Positions 24,901 through 36,694 of a stretch of 64,000 nucleotides of DNA are shown here, piece by piece. This DNA is from Cercophora sp. LCS_1. Taxonomy: Eukaryota > Ascomycota > Sordariomycetes > Sordariales > Lasiosphaeriaceae. Position 1 is the first letter of the stretch. Every line of letters starts with the position of its first letter. Under the pieces are notes generated by a model. The model was not told where the DNA came from and did no database searches. It saw only the letters and a program-made list of their open reading frames with translations. Position numbers and translations under genes: made by a program. Location: the NCBI GenBank assembly GCA_036250225.1, contig JAPZLL010000040.1, positions 248,001 to 312,000 on the forward strand. Reading direction: 5' to 3'.

Positions 24901-25471
24901 GTCGACGTTCCACCGAGCTGCCACCAGATCCGTCGTCCCCATTGGGGCGGGGACGCAAACCTATAGCCCACCAGAGTCGTATCTTCTCGATACAAAGTCG
25001 CAATTCTTCGACATCTGGAGTTTGGGCTGTGTCTTCCTCGAGTTCATCAGTTACTTGGTTCTGGGGCAGGATCCAACCAACAACTTCTCCAAGCTTCGAC
25101 TCCAGATGGCTGGGCTATCCTCGACCGAGCGGGTCAAATCGGACACTTTCTACATCATCAAGAACTACGAGCCATTTATCAGCGATGCAGTTGTCCATGT
25201 GAGTTGTTGTCAAAACGTCAGGCTGTGCGTGCTCCGACCGAACTAACCCCTACTTTATTAGCGGATGAAACAACTCTTGGAGCACCCTAGATGCACCCAA
25301 TTCGTCCAAGATTTCGTCAAACTGGTCAGAGACAAAATGCTTGTCATTGACTGCGAACATAGGTGGCGGATTAGAGCTGTCGTTGCGGCACTCAAGGGAA
25401 TGGTAAACAAAGGAGACCAGAACCCTGTTTACTACACTGCACCATGTCCAGAGCTTAAGCCCGAGGGGTAA
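21996..25471 (+). pseudogene. broken C2H2 zinc-finger protein kinase
   Basis: Reading along the plus strand gives one recognisable protein that no single frame can encode. Order: a helical fungal N-terminal region (21996 to about 22303), a 1-nt frame change near 22304, a Lys/Arg-rich segment and Cys/His-rich C2H2-like region (to 23250) interrupted by an in-frame TAA at 23179-23181 just before LPLSELQIHLAGHMEEIALFAL, then a further frame change at about 23651-23700. After that the pre-kinase module and kinase domain are intact: introns 24374-24430 and 25199-25261, HSDIKPENILWF, DFGVSTF, PPES and DIWSLGCVFLEF. The pre-kinase module, kinase and both intron positions match the 997-aa kinase at 12.5-15.8 kb. 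The third frame change could be a poorly marked intron; the first two are hard to explain by splicing. A sequencing error is the main alternative. Confidence 0.6.
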
Positions 25472-26891
25472 CAGGTTTCCTTTTATTGAGGGCTCTGTTT
25501 CGGTTCCTGTTCCAAGTTTCCCTCGACAAGGAGGGGAGTGACCACGGAACAATCCTGATACGGAACAGCCAAGAAATATTCGGGCATACAAAATGACTGG
25601 GTGCACGAATATCACTCACCATCTAAAAAGTCTTATATCTGTCTATCTACTATCGTAGGTATCGCGCAAGACACTATGAACCAGAGCATCTCAGCTCAAC
25701 ACCTTTTACCACAAAACCTAAGCACCGGATGTCTAAGCTGTACATAAAGCGGTCCTCTTCTCCAACACACCTACTTCGCCTTATCCTTGCCCCCCTTCAA
25801 GTGTGTGCTGAGCTTCCTGGACGGCACCTTATCCTCCCCATCCTCCAAATCTGTTTTGTATACCGTCGCAACGCGGCCTCCTGTTCGCCATACTCGTGGC
25901 AGTGGAGAGCATTGGGCCAAGTGTTTGGGTTAGCGGGTTGGTTGCGAATGGGCGAAAAGTAACCCCAAAGTTGCCTGATTTCAGCTTGCCTGTGACTTTC
26001 ACTGACGAAATGATCGCTGCTGGTGATGTGCTGGATGCCGGTATGCCGTTACAGATCCCATGCCATTGCTGTTCTGTACGTCTTGGTACCACATAATGCG
26101 TCTGGCCACGGATCGCGGGCAGGGGGGATGGAACTTGAAGAGCACGGCCCCGATATGAGAATTATGTGGAGCGACCGAGTTCGAAGCTGGTCGCGTGCAG
26201 TTCCAAGTCTTCTGCGCTTTTTCCTTGTGAGACCTCCCTCTTGTGACATCTACCAAGTCTTGCTTGAAAACCGCCCAATCGTATGGACATCCAGACAGTG
26301 ATCAACACCTATCAAGTCGTGGACAAGGGTAAGCAGCCGGCGACGAGCCCTGACGCCGAACCGCCAGTCGAAGCAAAAAACGACTGGGACCCTTGGACCT
26401 TGCCGGGGCACCAAGGGCGCTGGTAGACAAGCACCCAGTATCGAAGAGAGTGCACTGGCCAGACGATCCATCGCTGGCAGAGCCCAAACCGCTTGTAACA
26501 ACACATGCACAAAATAGGTACACATCGCGATTCGCGTCAGCAACCGTCTAGCACAACACAGCAAACACTACCGCCCAAACCGTCTATTCCATCAATTCGC
26601 ATCTTGGCGGCTGATGCCGCTCCATATGCCTTCCACCAGCCGGCTTACCCCTCAACAGGCATGCGAATAACGTATCTAGCGCTGAGAACATTATTTCCGA
26701 GCCTGTGGGATATTATTTGAGGCCTTAGAGAAAATGCATCTACCTCACTTTTTAAATATAAAGGTGCCCGTGAATTTGTTGGTGCATGGTTTATTTGTCA
26801 GGCACTGGACAGCCAACAAGGATTGAAGTCCGAAGTCCGGCTTACGTCCGCGGGGATTCCGCGGGGTAGCAAACGCCGCGGAGGACGGAAG
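25472..26891. other. intergenic region
   Basis: No supported gene. Several 65-105-residue open frames overlap on both strands at 25730-26560, but none shows a family motif. The right end should carry the promoter of the Zn2Cys6 gene. Confidence 0.4.
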
Positions 26892-28965
26892 ATGATGTCA
26901 ACAACCTCCCTCAAGACCAAACAAAACTTGATGCAGACACTGGACAAGCGCAAAATGCCATCCTCACGCCAAGGGACCCATCCAACCCGCAAGGTACACT
27001 ACTCGTGTGACTTTTGCCGCTCACGCAAGCTGCGATGCGACAGGCCGCTGCCGTGTGCGAACTGCGTGTCCCGCGGGAAAGACTGCCGCTTTGGGCCTGC
27101 CATTCGCCAAAGTGCTCGGTCCCGGCAGCTTCAGCAACAAGAGGAAACTCCACCACAGCCGTCTGCCAGTACTCAAGCTGGACTGGATCAAGCGGGTCTA
27201 CTTGCCGAGATTCGTTCTCTCAAGCAACTTGCGCAAGATTTGGAGAAGCGTGTCATTCAGACCACAAGCAGTCAGCAAGCTCAAGCTGTCGGCAATCCCT
27301 CACCGCCGACGTCGGCTTCGTCAGGAGATGGTTATCTCGACGACTCATCGCCACAGAGCCATTTGAGCGATGTCTTGGCTCATCTCGAACTGGTTTCCTT
27401 GGGCCCTACCCAGGTTTGTCAATTGAACCTGTCCTCATACTCAACAACACCACTAACACCCCCAGGATCCCGTTTGCTTTGAAGAGACACTTGTCAGGAT
27501 TACCAATATTCAATCCATCACTGCGCAAGATGAATACACCTACTCACCTTCAGGCCAACCAAGACGGTTCATCTGGCTGCCCCAGCGCGCCGAAGCCATG
27601 ATAATGCTGGACAAGTTTATCCGTGACGTCAGCTTTTTCCATCACGTCGTTCACCGTCCGTCTCTCGCAGGCATCGTCGACAATTTGTACGACCAAATCG
27701 AACGAGACGAGCCCTACAAATCGGGCCATCTCATGCTGGTCCTCAGCATTATCGCCAACGCAGCCAAGGCCTGGCTCCCACGGGACGACCTCACCGCCAG
27801 CGGCTCGCCCTTTTCCTCTGCCGCTGCAGCAAACAGCCAAACAAGAATGTGGGTCAAAACTGCGCTCGAAGTCCTCCATAGCGGTCGCTCCTCCATCACT
27901 CCCTCGATTGAAGGCATCCAAGGCATCATCCTCCTCTCCCTCCTCATCTGCAGCCTAGAAGGCTTATCGTTACGCTACCGCTCCCTCCTCTCAACCGGCA
28001 TCATCCTCTCCCGCGAGCTCGGCTTACACCGTCTCGACCATCCGTCCAGCCCAACCCGGCTCCCGCCCATCCAAGCCGAAATGGGCCGTCGAGCATGGTG
28101 GCAGTTGGCCGCCTCGAACTGGCTCATGGCCGCCCGCTCATCTCTGCTAACAGAAGGCATCTACGACATCCACCCGCACCACATCGCGACATCCAGGCCC
28201 CTCAACATCAACGACGCCGACCTCTCCGACACCATTCCTTTCACCGGCCATCCACCCTCCGAACCAACAGAAATGTCATACTTTCTCCAACGCATCCACC
28301 TAGCCGAAATTTCCCGTAAAGCAGTCGACGCACGCCACGGTCCCCTCTCCCGTGCCGAGATACGCACATCTTTCGATCAAGACTTGGAAGAGATGCTAAC
28401 ACATGCCCCGCGTTTCTTCACTTGGGATGCGTACACGCATGGTACGGATGCTTCAAGAGATGACGAGATATTCGTGCATGCGTATACATTTCGGCATATT
28501 GTCAATGTGCAAAGAATCAAATTGCATTGGGGGTATCTGAGCAGAGGCGGGGCCGGGGACAGGGACAAGTGTTTGTGTGCTGCGAGGCAGGTTGTCAGGG
28601 GTGAGAAGGAGGTCGAGAGATCGAGGCATCCGTTCGTTGAGGTGCGGCTAAGGTCGTCGGGGGTTTTGTATGGCGTGTTTTTGGCAGCGGTGGTGCTGGT
28701 TGTGGATGGGGTCGTACACGGTGGTGGGGAGGACGAAGCCGAGGAGGCGCTTGGCTTGGTCAAGGAGGCGAGGACGTATTCGGTTGCTGCGGGGAAGGTT
28801 TATGATGGGTTGGTTGGGTTGAGGGGGAGGAATGATGAGACGACTCAGGTGGGAATGGATGAGGCTACAGGAGAGCAGATGCTTGGCGGGTTTGGGGAGG
28901 TGGATTTTGGAGGGTTGATGTGGATTGACTTTTTTTCGGGGATGGATTCTTCTTCAATTTTCTAG
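26892..28965 (+). CDS. Zn2Cys6 fungal transcription factor
   Basis: Two exons, 26892-27413 and 27466-28965, encode 673 aa. The 52-nt intron (GTTTGT..CCCAG) is phase 0 and joins LGPTQ to DPVCFEE. The N-terminus carries a complete binuclear cluster, C-x2-C-x6-C-x5-C-x2-C-x6-C (from CDFCRSRKLRC to GKDC), preceded by a basic stretch. A short Leu-rich coiled coil follows (LLAEIRSLKQLAQDLEKRV), then the fungal-specific regulator domain (about residues 200-450: FHHVVHRPSLAG, SLEGLSLRYRSLLSTGIILSRELGLHRLD, GRRAWWQL). It should act in the nucleus as a DNA-binding dimer; the target genes are unknown. The first ATG of the frame is at 26892 (MMSTTS), and an open frame without ATG extends upstream. Confidence 0.88.
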
Positions 28966-29483
28966 GGGTAAGAGGAAGAGGATTGGCTATGCGTTATGAC
29001 GTGTGAGGCCTTATTACCAGTACTTTCATGATACAGTACAGGTAACGTTTAGAGAAGACATCAACACATGCATCCATTTTTTTGGTCTTCGTGATATTTG
29101 ACCTGCTATTTCGAGACACTGTTCCCAGACACCAGATTGGACACCGGCTGCGGCGCGAAGCGAGAGCGGTGCTACTGCAGCTGGAATGCGGTGGCCCGCC
29201 TCTGGCAGGCGTGGGACAAAGAAGGGGGAGGCTCACCGAGACGGGCCGCTTTCATCTTTCAGATACGCGAAAATACAACGCTGGGACTCACCTTCGGATG
29301 GCGTCACTGGAAGGCCGTCTCTCGTTGGCCGTCGACGAAGCACCAGCCGCTGTGCCAGCGCATCGGGTAAAACAACCAGCCGACGCAACCGCAACATGAC
29401 TGGTGTCGCACAAGCGAGATGCCGATAAAGGGCCGTCCATCCCTGTCTTGCATCCACGCCATGTCCCCACCCGGACCATCACA
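28966..29483. other. intergenic region
   Basis: Contains the 3' end region of the Zn2Cys6 gene and the upstream region of the membrane-protein gene. No coding sequence is supported. Confidence 0.4.
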
Positions 29484-31395
29484 ATGCGGTCCAGACGGGT
29501 GTTGATTGTCTTGGTTCTTGTGCTGAGCAACGGGACCGATGCATCGTATAATTGGACCCAGTGCAAGGAGAATGTCATCAACATTCGGGACCACAACCAG
29601 ACCATCAACGGCGTCAGCCCGGCTAACCTCAGCAACTTTCTCTACAACGGCACAGTCAGGGGCTTGGCCAAGCTATCGCAGTATGATAACCCTGACTATG
29701 TTCGGATCACATACAATGGTAAGAAACTGGTAGCGCTTACACGACGCAAGCTAACCTTCAGGCTGCAAAATCATCTGCGCCAACCCCGTTGCCACGTACG
29801 AACCGGCCGTTGCCATCAGCGCCGTAGCCAACTGGATTTTTCCCCTGGCCATCCTCCTCAACCTTCCCTACGAGTCTCTCCACAGCAAGAAGCTGTCCGG
29901 ATCTCTCCTCGCCCTGTTGAACTGGCTCGGCTCACCGCAAACAGCCCTGACAGCAACCATCTTCAACTTTCGCCAGATCCGCGAATCCTACCGCCGGGCA
30001 TACAGCAACCCCAACACGGAGCGCACTCACCTGTACAGCGCCGCCTACTTTGTTCTCACGTGCGCCAACCAGTTCGATGAACTCCAGCTCATCGACGAGC
30101 AAGGCAAGCCCAAACCCATGCTCAATCTGTTAGTTTATGGCCTGTTTCGCCCGCTTTCGACATCCGAAGAACCCGACGTCGAGCTTCTCCGCCAATTGCT
30201 GCTCATGATGGCCTTTCAACTGCGCATGCTCCGCCGCCGCGGTGTGATTCCCATGCTGGCCAACCTAGCCGTCTTTCTCGTGGCATTCATCTTTTCCCTC
30301 GTCCTCACCTTTGCCGAGCTTGGTTCGGGCACCGGCTCCTTTTCGTTCTCTCTGGCATTTGGCCTGCTCATGACCTGGCTTCCTCTGCTGGTCGTCTTTA
30401 CCGTTGTTGATCGAAATCCCATTTCGTCGGATCGATCCGCGTACGTCTTCCCGTCCCTCTATTCCTCTTTACCCATCCCAACTCCTTCTCTTCCTCTCGC
30501 CCAAAAACAATACTAACAAAGAGGGAAAAAAAAAAAGAGTCCTAATCTCCCGCTACCTCCACACCATCTCCTCCATCCTCGCCTCTCCCCACGCCCCGAA
30601 ATGGTGGGACCACACCCCCATCCCACCCAACCTCACAATCGGCCCCTTTATAGGCCAGGGCCGCAAAATCCAATACGCCGGTCTCCCGCACGCCTTTTTG
30701 TCATCAACCTCCAGCATCGACTTCACCAAGGCCTCCAAATCCGATTTGCAGACCTACGCCAATCTCACCGCAGCCAAACTCCACGGGTGGAAACCAACGG
30801 CTTGGTACATCGTCGCTGTTACATCGCTTTTACTGGTGTGGGTGGCTGTCATGAGTGCGTTTGTGATATCGTTCAACAGTCCGACGGTTGGCATGGGCTG
30901 TCGGACGCTGGTATACTTAATTTTTGGGACGGCAAGTAGCGTGGCGTGGGTTGTGCAGTTTGCGAAACGGCCTGGGAGGTGGATGAGGGTTTTGGCCGTG
31001 GGGGGCGAGGCGGTTGCGTTGGCGGCGTTGGTTGTTGTGGTTATTTTTCAGGTGAGTGAGTTGTTCGTTTTCTCCCTTTGAGTGGTGGGTGATATTGATG
31101 ACGGAATTAGGTTACCGGGGTGGCGTCCAATTCGTGTTATTGTCGGACGAGTAATCTGGCTGCACCGCTGATTGGTGGGTATATGGACTTTGAGAGTCTT
31201 GATTTCTACCGGGATAATTTTAATGTGGTGTCTTATTGGACGGCGGCGGCGGTTGTGGGCGGGTTGGTGCCTGTGGTGACGTTTGTGGTGGCCTTGTTTT
31301 GGTGGGTGAGATGTAGTGCCCTGTGGAAGGCTGATGAAAAGTCGGCCTTGGAAAGACCCAGAGGGGTGAGGGCGGATACTACATGGTTACAATAG
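29484..31395 (+). CDS. multi-pass membrane protein of unknown function
   Basis: Four exons, 29484-29718, 29762-30440, 30538-31051 and 31111-31395, encode 570 aa. All joins keep frame (GTAAGA..TCAG, GTACGT..AAAG after a run of A, GTGAGT..TTAG). The start ATG gives a signal peptide (MRSRRVLIVLVLVLSNGTDA). An N-glycosylation-rich extracellular segment follows (NQT, NLS, NGT), then WIFPLAILLNLPYESLH, two helices at VIPMLANLAVFLVAFIFSLVLTF and SFSLAFGLLMTWLPLLVVFTVV, and four or so more in the C-terminal third. This resembles a group of uncharacterised fungal plasma-membrane proteins. No transporter or receptor motif is visible, so no function is assigned. Confidence 0.75.
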
Positions 31396-31727
31396 CTGGT
31401 TCATCAGGCTCTTGTTGACTTGATGAGGGGCTTGGTGTTTACAGGGGAACTTGTTGACATCCTGAGGCTCTCCTCTTTTTGTTCCAGTCGGCAAGGCTGA
31501 AAAGCCACTACTCTGCACAGTGTGTTCTTTGAGCTTCCCCTCCTTGACCGGATCCGGCCCAGAACCCTTTGCGTTCAACTTTGGCGGACCACCCCCGCTC
31601 TTTGTTGGCCCATCAGTGTTTAATGGACAATTCACGTCAAGGACAGCTGGGAACTAAAGACCAGTGGAAACAACAAACTTGAACACAGTCACTTGCTTGG
31701 AGTTTTTACCGGATTATCACCGCCACA

Positions 31728-33103
31728 ATGTCCGACCCGTTCGTAGTCCAGAAAAGTGTCGACGCAAGGCTGGCGGAGCAGGGGTCTGACGGAATGATGT
31801 GGGCCATATCTCTCAACGAACCGGAGAAGTTCTACGCCCATGAGACTGCCTGGTCCATCGTCGCGGTCCTGTTCCCCGAACACAAACAAGATGAAGCGCC
31901 AGAGGAGGAGCGGGCTGTGTGGATTGCCAACGAGCTGGTCAGAATCGAGCGAGAGAAACGAGAGCAGCTAGAACGCATCAAGTCCGAAGTCATCAGTGAA
32001 GAAGACACGGGTGAGCGATTGATCGAGTGCGGGCGCTTCCGTCCCCTCATCATGGTGTGGTCCATGTTCGTCGAGGTCGCCATCGCCTTCCGCAGGGGCA
32101 GCCAGGTGCACAAGACGCTTGCTATGGTTATCAGAGCGCTCAGGAAGAAACACGGGGAGACGCCAGTCGACGACATCGACGATAATCTCCATGCGTGGTC
32201 CAGGATCCCCGATCTCGACCACGTCCTTGATTGCTACCGCAAGTTCATTCGTTAGTTTAGCCCGCCCCGGCTGTCGTGTGTTTTCCCCGTGTTGCTGACC
32301 GCGCTCCAGTTCCCGAGAAATGTGACTTCCCCATTAGCGGCGGCCTCGACACGGCAAGCCGCCAGCGACTTGAAAATCTCACAGCGTTTATTATCGCCCT
32401 AGCAGACAAACACTGGAAGAATATCCCTGTGCGTTTCCCCATGAGCGACCTTCGGTACGCGCTCGAGGAGCCCTGTGTCGACGCCGACGCCCAGCTCTCG
32501 AGCCTTGAGTGGCTGGGGGCGCCAGGTATTGCCAAGTGGATGTACGAAAGCATGCACAACAACAAAACGCCAACGAAGAGTGAAGCGCGGGTGTCATACC
32601 TCGGTCCCAACGCAAAGGATATTGGGGAATTGTTTTGCCCTGAGCGGTGGCGGCGTTGGGAAAAGGTCATCCAGAGCTGGGAAACATACAGTGACGAAGA
32701 CGCTGCCAGACTCCGGGAAGTTCAACTATCGATGGAAAAGGCCCAGAAAAAGGCAGAGGAGAAGAAGAAGGAGAAGGAGAAGGAGCCGACACAGGAAAAC
32801 ACACAGATAGAGGAGACTACAGTGGAAGAAGAAAACTCGGAGACAGATTTCCTTTCTTCGGAATATGCAAGGGGGGTGAAAACAGGGAAGCGAAAGCGAC
32901 CAGCCGAGGAGACTTTCGAGGATGCTCTACTGGAAGGGGAATTCAAGAAGTTGAAATTGGTCGTGAACACCAAGGATCTTGACGAAAACCTCCGGGAGTG
33001 GTTCACCCAGCACATCCGCGAAAAGATCAGCGAAACGAAGCCCGCGAAACAGGCGAAACCACCACGAAAACGCCGTGCTCGGCCTTCCCAGATTGATAAA
33101 TAG
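31728..33103 (+). CDS. hypothetical charged protein (438 aa)
   Basis: Two exons, 31728-32250 and 32310-33103, encode 438 aa; the 59-nt intron (GTTAGT..CCAG) is phase 1. No known family is recognised. The N-terminal half looks folded and helical (AWSIVAVLFPEHKQ, RPLIMVWSMFVEVAIAFRRG). The C-terminal third is a Glu/Lys coiled-coil stretch (KAQKKAEEKKKEKEKE), then an acidic patch, and ends with a basic tail (KQAKPPRKRRARPSQ) that looks like a nuclear localisation signal. A nuclear protein is my inference. It lies between a membrane-protein gene and the NRPS-like gene, with which it converges. Confidence 0.65.
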
Positions 33104-33423
33104 GATGACTCGGATGAGTGAGAGACGGGATGGTTGGGTCGGAGGAGCGGAGAGCAACGCGAATGGATGATAAGGGGTATTTGTGTTTAGACGGACGGGT
33201 CTGGTGGCTTTTGTCAAGTACCTAATTTGCCTGCATGTTGAGACAATCTTGGTGCAAAAGAGTCGCGTCAATGTGGGAGCTCCACTGCAAAATCGCGGGG
33301 CAAGCCAAGTAAGACCCTGTTTGGCGGGGTAGCTTCTGCGGGCCGGTCCACTTGGTGAAGCTTGATCCAACTGCATTACTATGTCTCTGCCCGTATCTAC
33401 GAAACGACCTGCATTGGCAAACA

Positions 33424-36400
33424 TCAGTACCTCCATTGCCTGCACCAATTCTTCATGAGCTCGGGCGTGATGGCGTGCATGTTGCGCATCGTCTCGCTGT
33501 GCCTCTTGGTGCGCGTCATGTCGAACTGGACGTGCTTGCGCCCCTCCTTCGCCGCCTTGCTCCACGACCGATACACGTCAATCAGCTTGATGCCGGGATT
33601 CCTGGTGATGTCTTCGGTATGTGCCTGGCTCTTCTCCAGCGCGTCCACCCACTCGTCCAGGCTGACAATCTTCTTGATGCGACCGCCGTAGAACTGCATC
33701 ACGGCCCCCGCAAGCGACGCCCACGTCGTCTGCTCGGGGTTGACACCGTGGAAGTAGCCCTTGATCTCCTCGATAGGCACCTGCGTGACGATGCCCGACA
33801 CCTCGAGAACCTCCTTTGCGATCCCTTCGATGGGCGTCCAGTCGACCGTGTTCAGCCATCCTAGATTGTCGGGCAGCACTCCAAGATACACCGAGCTGGC
33901 AATGATGCTGGGGAACCACTCCTGGCGGTTCCAGAAGCCCTCCTTGCTCATGGGGCCTGCAATCTGCCCCACGCGGATAATCTCGCTCGGGACACCAGCA
34001 ATCTCGGTCGCTTTCTCGAGGATCAGGCTGCTCACAAGCTTGGAGCGGCCATAGCCGCCCACAGCAAGGTCAAAGTTCCGCAGAGGGCGCTCCGGGACCG
34101 GCCCCGACTCGTTCCATGCCTCGGCCGTAGCGATGGACGAAATAAACACAATGGGGACGCGCTTAAAGGCCTTGCGGCTAAAGTCGACAAGATTACGGAC
34201 GCCGCGGATGTGCGGCTCAAAAGACTCGACGGGAATGTTGAAGTTCACCGGCCACTGGTTGTGGATGATCCGATCGACCTCCCCGAGGAGCTTGTTATAC
34301 AAGTCTTTGCCGAGACCGAGGTCAAACTTGGACATGTCGGCGTGGTAGAACTCGGCCTTGGCGAAATCAACGTCCAGGCCACGCCTGGAGCTCTCCCGCG
34401 TCTGGCGGACTGGACCATCCTCGGACCTGTTGAGGCAGATGATCTTCTTGACGCGGGGACTGATGGAGGCGAAATCCAGCATATACGATCCTAGGGCACC
34501 GGTGCTGCCGGTGATGATGATGGTCTGGTCCTCGTCTGCAGGCGGCGGCTTTTCCATGCTTCCGCTCTTCATGTCTTTAGTGTACTTCTCGACCAACGAC
34601 TCCATGGCGCGGCGCTCCTGGAGGATGTCACCGCTCATGGAATCCCTGCCTCCCTTGGTCACCACCGAGTAGAGGTACTCGGCCAGTCGTCTGGATGTTG
34701 GGTTACCGTAGATGACCCGAGTGGCGACTGCCGAGGCGTCGATGTCCACGTCAGCCGCGAGGAGGCCAGCACGCAGCAGGCGAGAAGCCGTGATTACTTG
34801 CATCGAGTCGATGCCCACGGTGAAAAAGTCTGTGTCTGGATCCAGCTTGGCGGATTGCAACTGCTCCTGAAACATATCCTCGATCGATTTGGTCAAGGCC
34901 TCGACTGAGCTCATATCAAGCTTGGCTGCCTCGCTCGATGCCAGTTCGCCCGCATGACGATAAATCTTGTCGATCTCCTCCCTGTACATGCGAACTGTCC
35001 CGGCACGCTGGATACTCCCCTTGCCCGAACGCAGGAAGGGCTTCTCCGGCTTGGAGAGAGCAATGAACTTTCTACCAATCTGACCGTGGGCAACTGTCTC
35101 CTTGTTGGCCTTGACGACCAGCGGCCAGACCATCTGGATGAAGCGCTCCCTCGCCTCGTCGCCCTGCGGATGCTCGACCGGTTCGAGAATGAGGGCGGGC
35201 TGGAAGCGATTGGCGCCGACGACCAGAGCACCCCGGATCTGGGGATGGTCCATCATCATGTGCTCGATGCTGACAGGATTGAGCTTCTCGCCGTTGGAGA
35301 AGACAAGAATGTTGTCGGATCGACCCTGGTAGATCCAGTGGTCAGGCAAGGTCGGGTGCGGTCGATAGAGATCCTTGGTGTCGTACTCCTTGGCGTTGGG
35401 GAAGGTGTAGAAGAAGCCCTGATACCCAGGTTCCTTGCCCCTGCGCGCAATCACCATCTCATACGCGTCCTCCTCGGGCACCTTTCGCCAGTCGCAGCCA
35501 AAGAGCTCCGAGTTGAAGATGAAATACTGCCACAGCTCGGGGTTGGGCTGCCAGTACTGTGGGTAGGGACAGAACTCGGTTGCGCCAATGAAGTTGACCA
35601 GTGTCACGCCTCCTTTCACCAGTCTGTCGCCAGCATCACGGGCGAGGTTTCCTGTGTTGATCAGCAGATGCTTTGCGCCCACTTGTTTGGGACATTTCTT
35701 ACCGCCGCCAAAACCAACCCAAGCAAGGCCCTTGAACACGGCAACGGCATCGTCATCCTGGCTGAGCTCTTCGTAGATGGCGGGCGGGAGCGTTACGGCA
35801 TCGGCGCCCGAGTACTTCAGGTACCGGAGAACCATCTCGGACGAGAGGGGCCGACTGCCAATGCCGAGCACGGCGGGCGTGTCCCAGTAATGCATCGTGA
35901 TCATGGACATGTACATGGCCGCGGCGTGGCAGAGGGGCACTGCGCTGGTTAGCCACGGCCCAGGACGTCTCAAGTGGGAACGTACTGGGGTGCATGATCT
36001 TGGTAGCCCTCTTCGTCATCTCCTCCAACATCATAGTCCGCCCCTTCCACTTGCCCATGTTTTTATACTTGTCTGCAATGGCCAGCATGCCGTTCCTACA
36101 CACGACGGGCTTGGGGAATCCGGTGCTCCCGCTAGTGTGCAGTACCATCAGAGGATCCCACTCGGCCTGCTCAAACGTCTTGTTGTACGGGAACGGCTCG
36201 ATCTTCTCGTTGGGAAACCATTTGTCAGCGGGCAGCGTCATGACGGCGCACATGTCCCGCTCGTGCAGCCAGTTCTGCACCGTCTCCTTGAAGCTTTCGT
36301 CAAACCACAGAGTGCGACAGTCTGTCAACTCAAAGAGGTTCAGCTGTCCTTCCTGTGAGTTGCGGGTTGAGATGAGCAGGGCCTGGTACCCGGCCTTGAC

Positions 36401-36694
36401 GGCGCCCAGCACAAAGACAAGGTAGCGGACATCGTTGAGACCAATGTATGCGACCGTGGGAAACTCGCCCTCCTTGGCTGGGCCCGATGTCTCGACAAGC
36501 CGGTGGGCGACCCTGTTAATGGCGTTGGCGGCTTGGCCGTAGGTGATGGGCTTCCAGCCGTCTTCGGGGTGTGCACTGCGTGGGACCCAGACCCATTCGC
36601 GGTCGGGGTTTTCACGGGCTCGCTCATCGACAATGTTGATGATAAGACGGCGGCCCCAGGCGGGCGAAGATCCGTCGGCGGTGGCAGCGCTCAT
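33424..36694 (-). CDS. NRPS-like A-T-R enzyme (adenylation-thiolation-reductase)
   Basis: Two exons on the minus strand, 36694-35986 and 35939-33424, encode 1074 aa. The 46-nt intron (GTACGT..GCAG) joins KIMHP to MPLCHAAAMYM. Domains in order: an adenylation domain (about 1-540) with the A3 motif LHTSGSTGFPKPV, FIGATE and YQGRSDNILVFSNGEK; a carrier domain with FFTVGIDSMQ, the phosphopantetheine Ser being about residue 615; and a thioester-reductase short-chain-dehydrogenase domain with TGSTGALGSY (about 710), a Tyr-x3-Lys site YGRSK (about 866) and an NRQEWFPSII segment. There is no condensation domain, as in fungal carboxylic-acid reductase-like and aminoadipate-reductase-like enzymes, so it probably activates one acid and releases an aldehyde or alcohol. 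The substrate is unknown. ATG at 36694 (MSAATADGSS) is preferred over 36883, which would add an unusual basic leader. Confidence 0.9.

Noticed and set aside
12537..25471. Transposon or insertion element carrying the island
   Set aside because: No transposase, reverse transcriptase, terminal inverted repeats or target duplications were seen in or around the region.
25829..26256. Possible small gene on the minus strand between the broken kinase and the Zn2Cys6 regulator
   Set aside because: Two overlapping 85-87-codon frames exist, but neither shows a recognisable motif, a convincing start context or splice sites linking it to a longer protein.
34954..35952. 332-codon plus-strand open frame inside the NRPS-like gene
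   Set aside because: Antisense to the adenylation domain, which has all its motifs. It is a mirror frame from high GC at codon position 3.
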